From NCBI RefSeq assembly GCF_004208415.1, contig NZ_CP035758.1, forward strand, positions 248,001 through 312,000: a stretch of DNA of 64,000 bases, written 5' to 3'. Positions 25,037-32,227 of the stretch are shown piece by piece. The notes beneath the pieces are model-generated. The model was not told where the DNA came from. It made no database searches and saw nothing but the letters and a program-made list of their open reading frames with translations. Within the stretch, counting starts at the first letter, position 1. Each line of letters starts with the position of its first letter. Both the position numbers and the translations under genes were made by a program. Source of the stretch: Ktedonosporobacter rubrisoli. Its GTDB lineage: Bacteria > Chloroflexota > Ktedonobacteria > Ktedonobacterales > Ktedonobacteraceae.

Positions 25037-25426
25037 GTGTTCTCCTCATCTTTTAAGTTCGGTATTAAGAGTGTACCGTCCAGACGGTACAGTGTCAAGA
25101 GCGGAATAAGCTTTTTCTTTCGAGCGAAGAGCCACATTTTCTAGAGGAGGGCAGAGTTGGTTAACAAAAGAGCAGTACCGTTTGGTATATACAATTTATT
25201 CACAGCTTGCTCATCTACGAAAATAAAAAACGTCTCAATCTGCTCTATAGCATCGACGAAGCTCCCAAATTTGAATTCCACGGGCTAGCGCAAAAAGCGG
25301 TTCTGTGCTATAGTAATGCACACTGTAGAGTGCATTATTGCTAAATGCAGGGCAACCTTGGTAATGTTGTGCGCTACAGAGATACAGAACAATTACAAGC
25401 TACACGCAGAGAAAGAGAGAATTTCA
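25037..25426. other. divergent intergenic region
   Basis: 390 bases between the YvaD-like gene and the zinc-ribbon gene. Besides the promoter/operator at 25070-25098 it contains TACCGTTTGGTA (25176-25187), a short palindrome similar to the operator core. The frame running in from 25316 has no ribosome site and is judged to start at 25427. Confidence 0.5.
25070..25098 (-). promoter_or_regulatory. consensus promoter with embedded TetR-like operator
   Basis: On the minus strand TTGACA (25098-25093) and TACACT (25075-25070) are exactly 17 bases apart. The perfect inverted repeat TGTACCGTC-TG-GACGGTACA (25091-25072) fills the spacer and reaches the -10. Operators in this place are typical of TetR-type repressors. 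No TetR gene is in the window. Confidence 0.65.
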
Positions 25427-25771
25427 TTGACTGATCAGACGCTGTATTGCCGCGACTGTAACCAGGAATTTATTTTCACGGTTGGCGAGCAAGAGTTTTT
25501 CGCGAGTCGAGGATTAACCAATACGCCAAGTCGTTGCCCGGCGTGCCGAGCCGCTCGTAAGCAAAATGGTGGATATCAGGGGAGAGGTGGTGGCTCGCGC
25601 GGCGATTTTCGCGCACGTGAACCACGCCCCATGTATACCGCTACCTGTGCAAGTTGTGGGAACGAAGCTACGGTTCCTTTCCAGCCGCGAGAAGATCGCC
25701 CCGTTTATTGCCAGGATTGTTACCAGTCACACAGTACTCATCATGCAAGTACTGGTAGATCGCGCTGGTAG
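25427..25771 (+). CDS. double zinc-ribbon protein with Gly/Arg-rich linker
   Basis: From a TTG at 25427 the protein has 114 residues. The first ribbon is CRDC, the strand [13 protein letters not shown], then [19 protein letters not shown] Gly/Arg-rich linker follows, then CASC and CQDC. Such CxxC-domain proteins with RGG-like linkers are common in Chloroflexota and Firmicutes, and nucleic-acid binding is presumed. An AGAGAG run upstream and the family-like beginning support the TTG; the longer frame from 25316 looks spurious. The S21 gene starts five bases after the stop. Confidence 0.75.
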   Translation: MTDQTLYCRDCNQEFIFTVGEQEFFASRGLTNTPSRCPACRAARKQNGGYQGRGGGSRGDFRAREPRPMYTATCASCGNEATVPFQPREDRPVYCQDCYQSHSTHHASTGRSRW

Positions 25772-25776
25772 CCCTG

Positions 25777-25962
25777 ATGTGCAGAACTGTTATCAATCCT
25801 GAGGGATCTTTTGATGTTGCTCTGAAGCAGTTTAGCCGTAAAGTGCAGCAGGCCGGCATCCTCGCCGAGGCCCGCCGCCGCGAACACTATGAAAGTCCCC
25901 GCGCTCGCCGCAAACGCAAAGCAGAAGCAGCCCGTCGCAAGCAACGGCGTTCCCGTTACTAA
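25777..25962 (+). CDS. rpsU: small ribosomal subunit protein bS21
   Basis: The 61-residue basic protein carries the S21 pattern: an N-terminal strand, [20 protein letters not shown], then [17 protein letters not shown] and an Arg/Lys-rich tail. bS21 sits near the 3' end of 16S rRNA and influences initiation. No clear Shine-Dalgarno precedes the ATG. The gene begins five bases after the zinc-ribbon stop, so translation is probably coupled. A Cys at position 2 is unusual. Confidence 0.93.
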   Translation: MCRTVINPEGSFDVALKQFSRKVQQAGILAEARRREHYESPRARRKRKAEAARRKQRRSRY

Positions 25963-25982
25963 TACCACTTATCATAGGACGT

Positions 25983-26013
25983 AAGGGCAAGGCTTCAGGA
26001 TAGCCCTGCCCTT
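25983..26013 (+). terminator. hairpin after rpsU
   Basis: AAGGGCA and TGCCCTT form a 7-bp outer stem with additional inner AGG-CT pairing, about 20 bases after the rpsU stop; GCTTAAAAACC follows. It is a likely transcript end, although the T run is poor. Confidence 0.45.
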
Positions 26014-26082
26014 GCTTAAAAACCATTTGACTTTCCCTATGACCTGCCCTCTACTTCGCCTGATTGCTATGCTCAGCCTTAC

Positions 26083-26751
26083 TCAAGCCTGGCGAACATA
26101 ACCTCCCGCTTCATCCATAACCGGTCCCTCATACACCAGACCCAGCTGATCGCACGTCCATTGTCCCCAGGCATAAATCTGTTGAAACAGCGATTCCGCG
26201 CTATATCCTAGCTTCGTTAGCATGTATTCCACTTTGAAAGGTTTCTGTCCAGAGATACGCCGCTGAACCACATTCATTTGCTCTAATTCCCGCAGCTTCA
26301 AGATGAGCATGTGTTGGCTGATCTGTGGAAGGAGTTCCTGCAATTCCCCAAAGCGTTTCGGGCCGCTGAACAAGCGATACCAGATCCAGAACGTCCATCT
26401 TCCTCCCAGGCTTATCAGCCAATCCACCTCCTGATTGCCTTGCCCGCTGTAGCTCTTGTCCCAGGAAACCATCTGGCGCAAGATTGGTTCTAAACGCTGC
26501 CCTACTTCCGAGAGCCTGTACTCCACTTTTGGAGGCACTTGAAGGTAAACGTGACGGGAAAGAATTCCAATCTGCTCTAGCTCGCGTAGCTGAATAGTTA
26601 ACATCTGCCGACTGACCTGGGGAAAGAGTCGCTGGAGTTCACCAAAGCGTTTCGGACCATTGAGTAATTGATACATAATCCAAAACTTCCATTTACCCCC
26701 TACCCCTCCACCCCCAATTGGACATATCAATGTTTTTTTCTGTCGAGCCAT
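26083..26751 (-). CDS. tandem HxlR-type regulator (two HTH domains in one chain)
   Basis: Two HxlR winged-helix domains follow each other: GGKWKFWIMYQLLNGPKRFG (about residues 17-36) and GGRWTFWIWYRLFSGPKRFG (about 114-133), each with its own RELEQ recognition region and wing. HxlR proteins normally have one domain and act as dimers, so this is a covalent dimer-like fusion. The ATG at 26751 has a better-spaced GAGAG than the ATG nine bases upstream. The gene is divergent from an alpha/beta hydrolase and TACTT/AAGTA boxes fill the gap. Confidence 0.85.
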   Translation of the reverse strand: MARQKKTLICPIGGGGVGGKWKFWIMYQLLNGPKRFGELQRLFPQVSRQMLTIQLRELEQIGILSRHVYLQVPPKVEYRLSEVGQRLEPILRQMVSWDKSYSGQGNQEVDWLISLGGRWTFWIWYRLFSGPKRFGELQELLPQISQHMLILKLRELEQMNVVQRRISGQKPFKVEYMLTKLGYSAESLFQQIYAWGQWTCDQLGLVYEGPVMDEAGGYVRQA

Positions 26752-26767
26752 GGAACACATCTCTCTT

Positions 26768-26904
26768 TACTTGATACTTTTCCCTTAACGCTTGCATCCA
26801 TAAAATTGCGTACTTGCTTCTCCTTCACCTCTCATGTACAGTAAAGTATAGCAAAAATAAAAGATATTTGCAAGTATATAAGCTTTTACAAGCTTTTAAT
26901 ACTT
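26768..26904. promoter_or_regulatory. cluster of TACTT/AAGTA boxes between hxlR and hydrolase
   Basis: TACTT or its complement AAGTA occurs at 26768, 26775, 26811, 26844, 26872 and 26900, some as inverted pairs such as TACTTGC...GCAAGTA. A duplicated AAGCTTTT lies at 26880-26897. The array sits between divergent genes and is a plausible HxlR binding region; AT-richness lowers certainty. Confidence 0.4.
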
Positions 26905-26943
26905 TAAGAAAAATACGCTAAAATTTAAAAAAAGGGGCAAGAC

Positions 26944-27870
26944 ATGATTAACAAAAGAAAGATTTTATCAGAAATCTATATTGAACCCCGTACGGTTGTG
27001 ACGGAAAAAGGGCCGATCGAATTCGATCTGAGCGGGACGCAGGGGCCTGTGATTCTTTCTGTTCATGGTGGAATCGGTGGCCTTGATCAGGCCCGTTTGA
27101 TCACGAACTGGCTAGATAACAATTCTTACCGGCTCCTCTGTCCCTCACGGCCAGGATATCTAGGAACACCACTAAAAAGCGGGAAGACATTTGAGGCACA
27201 AGCCGATCTACTGGCAGCACTCTTAGATCATCTCCAGATAGAAAGTGTCGGAGTTGTGTGCCTCTCGGCGGGTGGTCCGCCAGCATATCAGTTCGCAATA
27301 CGCCACCCGGAAAGGATTTGGGGCCTGGTGGCCATCGACAGCGTGAGCGGTATATACTACCCTCCAACAGGAGTCGGGCCGATGACCGAAGCCATTTTCA
27401 TGAGTAATGCGGGACAAAGATTTTCGCAAATGCTTATGGAACGCTTCCCCAAATTACTGTTGGGAGAAGCCTTTCGGGGCATTGGATACTTCACGAAGGA
27501 GCAAGCAAAGAGGCAGGTGGAACATGTCTTAAATGAACCGCAAGCGCTCGCATGGATGAAAGCCTTGCTAGAGACGATGTATCCCTATTCCAAACGCAAA
27601 CAGGGTAATATAAACGATATGGAAGAATTTCTGAAATCGACGCACCTTCAGTTAGAGCAGATCCAGTGCCCGAGTCTGATTATTCACGGAACCCACGATG
27701 CTGATGTAAAATTCTTTGATGGCGTCTACGCCTATGAGCATATTCCTGGCGCAGTGCGGTACTGGATCGAAGAGGGGGATCATACAGGCTTCTGGCTTAG
27801 CCAGCATGCTGAGCAGGCTCAAGAATATGCGCGGGCTTTCTTAAAAAAACATGCGCCAGATGAGCTTTAA
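26944..27870 (+). CDS. alpha/beta fold hydrolase
   Basis: The 308-residue protein has an oxyanion-region motif SVHGGIGG, the nucleophile elbow CLSAGGPPAYQFA with the catalytic Ser, a later acid in HGTHDADV and the catalytic His in EEGDHTGFW. AAGGGGCAAGAC precedes the ATG. It is divergent from the tandem HxlR gene and probably its target. HxlR proteins often control detoxification of electrophiles, so the hydrolase may act on such a compound; this is inference. Confidence 0.88.
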   Translation: MINKRKILSEIYIEPRTVVTEKGPIEFDLSGTQGPVILSVHGGIGGLDQARLITNWLDNNSYRLLCPSRPGYLGTPLKSGKTFEAQADLLAALLDHLQIESVGVVCLSAGGPPAYQFAIRHPERIWGLVAIDSVSGIYYPPTGVGPMTEAIFMSNAGQRFSQMLMERFPKLLLGEAFRGIGYFTKEQAKRQVEHVLNEPQALAWMKALLETMYPYSKRKQGNINDMEEFLKSTHLQLEQIQCPSLIIHGTHDADVKFFDGVYAYEHIPGAVRYWIEEGDHTGFWLSQHAEQAQEYARAFLKKHAPDEL

Positions 27871-27983
27871 ACTTCTCTTGCAGAAAGCTCTCTTTGCGCC
27901 TCTTGCCAACAAGCTCTATCAGTGTTATCATATTAACCACTACAGTGGTTAGTATTGCAATCCTAAATATAGAGAGGTTGATT

Positions 27984-29048
27984 ATGGAGAGAGCTCAGGC
28001 TATTGAGCGCTATCTTCAGGCTGTGCCTAAAGCCGAACTTCACGTTCATCTGGAAGGCTCAATCCTTCCCGCAACGCTTTTGAAACTAGCACAGCACAAC
28101 GGGATTAGCTTACCAGTTAGCACGGTTGAAGAGGCTCGTCGCTGGTTTCAATATCGCGATTTCGCCCATTTTATAGAAATTTACTTCCTTATCTCAGGTT
28201 GCTTGAAAACTGAAGAGGACTACGAGCTCATTACATACGAGTTCGGAGCAGAAATGGCGCGCCAGAATGTGCGCTATGCAGAAGTGACCTTCTCGCCAAG
28301 TACCCACTTTTTCAATATGGGTATAAAGCATGATGTCTATTTCACAGGCCTGAATAAGGGACGTGAGCGCGCGCGAACAGAGTTCGGCGTAGAGATGCGC
28401 TGGGTCTTTGATATCGTACGTAACGCTAGCAGCCAACAGGAGCTTCACCGCAAGGCCGATTATACTACTTCGGTGGCTATAGAGAGTATGCAAGAGGGGG
28501 TAATCGCGCTGGGATTGGGCGGTGCCGAGGTTGGAAGTCCGCCTGAGCAGTTCGCCCCCTGGTTCGAAAAGGCTCTCGCGGCCGGTCTGCACAGTACTCC
28601 TCATGCCGGCGAGACCGTTGGACCAGAAAGCGTATGGGGAGCATTGCGTACGCTGGGTGCGGAACGCATTGGCCATGGGGTGCGCTCCATTGAGGACCCG
28701 AGCTTAGTCAAGCATCTTGCTCAGGAGGGTATTCCATTGGAATTATGCCCGCTAAGCAACATTTGCCTTGGCGTTTATAAGCATATTGCGGAGCATCCAT
28801 TACCGCGTTTGTATGCTGCCGGGGTACCGCTCTCGGTCAATTCGGACGATCCCCCATTGTTCAACGTCACTTTAAATGATAATGTGCAGGCACTCTACGA
28901 GCCCTTCCATTTTGATCTCGATACCATCGATGAAATCTTGCTCAATGGCGTACGACATAGCTTCTTACCCCAGGAACGAAAAGCGCAGATGGAGATGGCA
29001 TTTCGAACCGAGATGCAGAAGTTACGGCAAGAGCTAGTAGGCAGTTAG
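27984..29048 (+). CDS. add: adenosine deaminase
   Basis: The 354-residue metalloenzyme contains the zinc-binding HVHLEGS (His20, His22) and the catalytic region STPHAGETVGPESVW with a zinc His and the general acid/base Glu. It also has the conserved ERIGHGVRS and the Asp pair in VNSDDPPLF. This set marks adenosine/adenine deaminases, which hydrolyse adenosine to inosine in purine salvage. AGAGAGG supports the ATG at 27984. Adenine deaminase activity cannot be excluded without comparing specificity residues. Confidence 0.92.
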   Translation: MERAQAIERYLQAVPKAELHVHLEGSILPATLLKLAQHNGISLPVSTVEEARRWFQYRDFAHFIEIYFLISGCLKTEEDYELITYEFGAEMARQNVRYAEVTFSPSTHFFNMGIKHDVYFTGLNKGRERARTEFGVEMRWVFDIVRNASSQQELHRKADYTTSVAIESMQEGVIALGLGGAEVGSPPEQFAPWFEKALAAGLHSTPHAGETVGPESVWGALRTLGAERIGHGVRSIEDPSLVKHLAQEGIPLELCPLSNICLGVYKHIAEHPLPRLYAAGVPLSVNSDDPPLFNVTLNDNVQALYEPFHFDLDTIDEILLNGVRHSFLPQERKAQMEMAFRTEMQKLRQELVGS

Positions 29049-29084
29049 CGTGCAAATTTGCTAGATAGCGCGAGCCTTCACTTC

Positions 29085-29105
29085 GGGCAGGTCTAGAGCC
29101 TGCCC
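29085..29105 (+). terminator. hairpin after add
   Basis: GGGCAGG / CCTGCCC form a 7-bp GC-rich stem with a 7-base loop 37 bases after the stop, followed by CTCTT. It is a probable terminator with a weak T tract. Confidence 0.5.
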
Positions 29106-29304
29106 CTCTTAAGGGAAGTTGTCGCTAAATGGATCAGGGTATGGCCATATTCCTGAGAGAGTTGCTGCCTACCCGTGGCCAGCCAATCTGGCCATATTGG
29201 ACCTTGTGCGGATAGGCAAAACAACCTATAGTAAAAGCAGGCAAGCTTCTAGATGCCTGTAGAGCTGGCTGCTGACAAACAATATCAGCGCCGTATGCTT
29301 ACGA

Positions 29305-29352
29305 TATGCTTGTAATTGGCAGATGAGCCTCTATCAGCCAATTACAAGCATA
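29305..29352. repeat. long perfect inverted repeat (16-bp arms, 16-base loop)
   Basis: TATGCTTGTAATTGGC at 29305-29320 pairs perfectly with GCCAATTACAAGCATA at 29337-29352. TATGCTT also occurs once more just before the left arm (29294-29300). No T run follows, so a plain terminator is unlikely. It lies 75 bases upstream of the tautomerase gene. Confidence 0.7.
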
Positions 29353-29427
29353 AATTGTCTCTAGCAGAGCCTGTGGTTATAAAGTTTTGCTATCTGTGAA
29401 AAATAGGCAAAACAGGAAGGAAATACC

Positions 29428-29808
29428 ATGCCCTTAGCCCGAATCTCGCTCACCGAAGGAAAGTCAGAAGCCTATATTCAAGCCATTGCCGATGGAGTTT
29501 ACGAGGCCATGCGCGCTACTATAGATGTACCGGAAGGCGATCGCTTCCAGATCATCTCCGAGCATAAGCTCGGCCACCTTATTGCCGATAAAACCTATAT
29601 GGGGATCGAGCGCTCCAACGATGTCGTCATCATCCAGATCACGATGAAAGGTGGGCGTACGCCGGAGAAAAAGAAGGCCTTCTATCGGCGCATTATGCAG
29701 AATCTCACGGCCAATCCAGGCTTGCGCAAGCAAGATATCATGGTTGTATTGAATGAGAACGATCTGATAGATTGGTCTTTCGGCAATGGAGAGGCCCAAC
29801 TTGGCTGA
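29428..29808 (+). CDS. tautomerase-superfamily protein (malonate semialdehyde decarboxylase/YusQ-like)
   Basis: The 126-residue protein begins MPLARISLTEG, so the amino-terminal Pro that acts as catalytic base is in place once Met is removed. Further family features are GVYEAMRATIDVPEGDRFQI, with an Arg near the active site, and VVIIQITMKGGRTPEKKKAF. The length matches the MSAD/cis-CaaD-like long tautomerases rather than the 62-residue 4-OT. AGGAAGG precedes the ATG. Substrate unknown. Confidence 0.88.
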   Translation: MPLARISLTEGKSEAYIQAIADGVYEAMRATIDVPEGDRFQIISEHKLGHLIADKTYMGIERSNDVVIIQITMKGGRTPEKKKAFYRRIMQNLTANPGLRKQDIMVVLNENDLIDWSFGNGEAQLG

Positions 29809-29918
29809 TGGAAGCTCATCATCTATAGAACTTTTGCTAGCATAGCCTCCTTCACAAAGCTCAGATTAGCTTCTCATTGCGTGTGCTCGCAGATTGCCCC
29901 ATTCATCAACCATATGCT

Positions 29919-29958
29919 AGATCTCAGGCTCTGCCGTAGCACCCTGAGATCTCTTTTC
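29919..29958 (+). terminator. hairpin plus T-rich tail after tautomerase
   Basis: AGATCTCAGG and CCTGAGATCT form a perfect 10-bp stem with a 14-base loop, followed by CTTTTC. It is a good candidate for the tautomerase transcript end. Confidence 0.55.
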
Positions 29959-30095
29959 GTCACCTTACAGCTATTTCAGTGGCAACACTCTGCTGATATT
30001 TCTCGCTAGCCGCAATCCTTGACCCTCCAGCCACTGGAGCCTGTAGACTGGTCCACAACAAGTAAATTGTTCTCTTGTAACTAAGGAGGAGCTTT

Positions 30096-30578
30096 GTGGA
30101 TACCATCATTTGCGCTATACTTGCCATCTTATTGTCTCTCACTACTCTGCAGGCTATGTTTTTTTACTTTGGCATGCTCAAGGTTCGCTTTATCGAATGG
30201 GTTTTCGTCAATCCTTGTTCGATTAGCAATCTGGTTTTTCTTGTCGGAAGCCTCGTATTTCTGCTCAGTGGAAGCTGGATGATTATGTATATTGCCGCCC
30301 TCCCGCTCTTCTTTTTTGGGACGCAAGGCTTATTCATCTTTTCCTGGCGTGGCATGAATCTGATCCCGCAGGCTTCGCATCTCTTAATGACGATCTCGCT
30401 GCTCTGGATGATTATCCGCAGTTTACAGCAAGGGCACTTTCTGGAGGCCACAGCCGGTTTGCTGATCAGCATCCTTATCTTTACGCCCTTCATTGCTGCA
30501 CAGCAAGCTTATATTCACAAGCATCATGATCGAATTCAACAACTCTTGCAGCCAGAAACATGGCTAAAGCCTGCCTGA
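30096..30578 (+). CDS. uncharacterised four-helix membrane protein
   Basis: The 160-residue protein starts with GTG behind AAGGAGGAG. It has four hydrophobic segments, at about residues 5-25, 44-75, 95-108 and 118-135, and a charged C-terminus (IHKHHDRIQQLLQPETW). No family is recognised. It stands alone between the tautomerase terminator and the peroxiredoxin. Confidence 0.75.
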   Translation: MDTIICAILAILLSLTTLQAMFFYFGMLKVRFIEWVFVNPCSISNLVFLVGSLVFLLSGSWMIMYIAALPLFFFGTQGLFIFSWRGMNLIPQASHLLMTISLLWMIIRSLQQGHFLEATAGLLISILIFTPFIAAQQAYIHKHHDRIQQLLQPETWLKPA

Positions 30579-30791
30579 GTATGGCAGGCCTATATGTGCG
30601 GGCCTGACTGTAGAGCCAGGCCCTGAACTGTCGCGGCATTGGCTTCTGCACCAGCCGACTTATTGGTTCTTGTCTTCTCCGCCCTCCCAACCCGATAATG
30701 AGAATACAGGCACAGCTAACAGAACTTTCTTGTGTCAAACATGTGTATCATAATGTGTCAATGTTATGGCAGTGCCAGGGAGAAAAGAGCC

Positions 30792-31352
30792 ATGTCAGCT
30801 AATCTCGATGAATTACCAGAAGGGCTACCCGTTCCCATAGATGATGGAGCCTGTAACCACCTCATCGGCCTACGATTGCCCACGCTTTCACTCACCTCGA
30901 CATCAGGAACAAGCGTGGATCTCGCAACGTTACCGGGCAAGACAGTCGTATATTGCTATCCGCGTACGGGTCGTCCCGATCAAGCCTCGCCGGATGGCTG
31001 GGACCTTATTCCAGGGGCCAGAGGTTGCACACCACAATCGTGCGCTTTCCGCGATCATTATATAGAATTGCAAGCTCTGCATGCTGGCGTCTTTGGCCTG
31101 AGCACGCAGGATACAGGCTATCAGCGGGAAGCTGTGGAGCGCTTACATCTACCCTTTGCTTTACTGAGCGATGAGAAGCTAGCCTTTACGCAAGCTTTGC
31201 GCCTGCCAACTTTTATTGTTGAGGGCATGACGCTCATAAAACGGCTCACGCTTATTATTCAGGATGGCAAGATTATCAAGGTCTTTTATCCCGTCTTCCC
31301 GCCCAACCAAAACGCCGCCCAGGTGATCAGCTGGCTTAGCGCGCATCCTTGA
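30792..31352 (+). CDS. PrxQ/BCP-like peroxiredoxin
   Basis: The 186-residue thioredoxin-fold protein has the segment GARGCTPQSCAFRDHY. The two Cys are four residues apart, as in PrxQ/BCP enzymes, where the first is peroxidatic and the second resolves it. An insertion (PRTGRPDQASPDGWDLIP) lengthens the loop before the active site compared with E. coli BCP. GGGAG precedes the ATG at 30792; the 20 codons upstream are Cys/Met-rich and judged non-coding. It reduces peroxides with thioredoxin. Confidence 0.85.
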   Translation: MSANLDELPEGLPVPIDDGACNHLIGLRLPTLSLTSTSGTSVDLATLPGKTVVYCYPRTGRPDQASPDGWDLIPGARGCTPQSCAFRDHYIELQALHAGVFGLSTQDTGYQREAVERLHLPFALLSDEKLAFTQALRLPTFIVEGMTLIKRLTLIIQDGKIIKVFYPVFPPNQNAAQVISWLSAHP

Positions 31353-31473
31353 TCGCTGCTTAAAATATGAGGCAAGCCGGATCGGCATATCTGGCTTGTC
31401 CCATTTTGCCAGCCGGTCTGCATGTGCTCGATTTAGCCAGGCCGCTACCCGCCATCTCGTCTCGCCGCAACAT

Positions 31474-31944
31474 CTACTTGTTTCGCGGAACTGCGAGAGG
31501 CATACTGAGCACATAGTGGTGCAAAGTAAGCCCAAGTTTCTGCCAGAAGGCCAGAGCAGCTTTATTGTTCGCAAGCACATCCAATTGAATACTGTATGCT
31601 CCCTGATTGGTAAGCTCCGTATAAGCAGCCTGGGCCAGCGCGTGGGCATAACCGCACCTCCTGAAGGTCGGCGCTATATACATATCCTCGATAAATCCAT
31701 AGGTCTCTCTCGTAAAGGGATTATGGCGCAGCTGAAAACTGATAAAACCGGCTACTTGATCATCTACCCAAGCAAGCCAGAAGAAATGGCGTCTCGCCGC
31801 AGCTTCTTGCTGCACATGAGCAATCCAGCGCTTTACTGCCTCCATCCTCGTCACCTCTGCATCCAGCTCGCAGTTATAGGTATAGGCCAGTTGCTCAATC
31901 TCAGCAACATCTCCTGGCTCTAGCGGCCTTATCACAAATACCAT
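31474..31944 (-). CDS. GNAT-family N-acetyltransferase
   Basis: The 156-residue protein has the GNAT core: VIRPLEPGDVAEIEQLA at the start, strand 4 FIEDMYIAPTFR, the acetyl-CoA pyrophosphate loop RRCGYAHALAQAA (Q/RxxGxA form) and the closing LDVLANNKAALAFWQKLGL. GAGGAG lies before the ATG. Substrate unknown; small-molecule or protein N-termini are usual. Confidence 0.9.
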   Translation of the reverse strand: MVFVIRPLEPGDVAEIEQLAYTYNCELDAEVTRMEAVKRWIAHVQQEAAARRHFFWLAWVDDQVAGFISFQLRHNPFTRETYGFIEDMYIAPTFRRCGYAHALAQAAYTELTNQGAYSIQLDVLANNKAALAFWQKLGLTLHHYVLSMPLAVPRNK

Positions 31945-32133
31945 TCAAGCATCTCCTCAATGAAATATTTCATTTTGATATTATAATATTTTAACATATC
32001 TTATTGTTTTCTTTACACGTTCTTTTTGGCTTGCATCGCTCCCGTTACATTGGTTTGGCGAAAACCCATTTGTAACATCTGAGGATTGCTGCAGCTATCA
32101 ATCTTATCCGTCTAACGGCCTGGTCCGGTGAAG

Positions 32134-32173
32134 AGCCGTTGGTTTCAGTACGGGTCTCCGCTCACCAACGGCT
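32134..32173 (-). terminator. 10-bp hairpin downstream of zinc-ribbon membrane gene
   Basis: AGCCGTTGGT and ACCAACGGCT form a perfect stem with a 20-base loop about 55 bases after the stop codon of the minus-strand gene. There is no T run, so an mRNA-protecting or regulatory role is also possible. The gap around it (31945-32227) shows no gene. Confidence 0.4.
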
Positions 32174-32227
32174 TAAAGAGCTTACCAGCAGAATCAAAAA
32201 GGTACATGAGTCTCTCGATGGTAATCG

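Larger units (their letters stand above)
29049..29427 (+). other. intergenic region between add and tautomerase
   Basis: 379 bases with no supported gene. It carries the add hairpin (29085-29105), two copies of TGGCCATATT (near 29140 and 29189), a short CAGGCA/TGCCTG hairpin near 29240-29263, and the long inverted repeat at 29305-29352. Confidence 0.5.

Noticed and set aside
25316..25426. N-terminal extension of the zinc-ribbon protein
   Set aside because: No Shine-Dalgarno; sequence does not look like the family, which begins near the first CxxC.
29428..29808. Tautomerase as 4-oxalocrotonate tautomerase of a catabolic operon
   Set aside because: The length fits the long tautomerases and no meta-cleavage genes are nearby.
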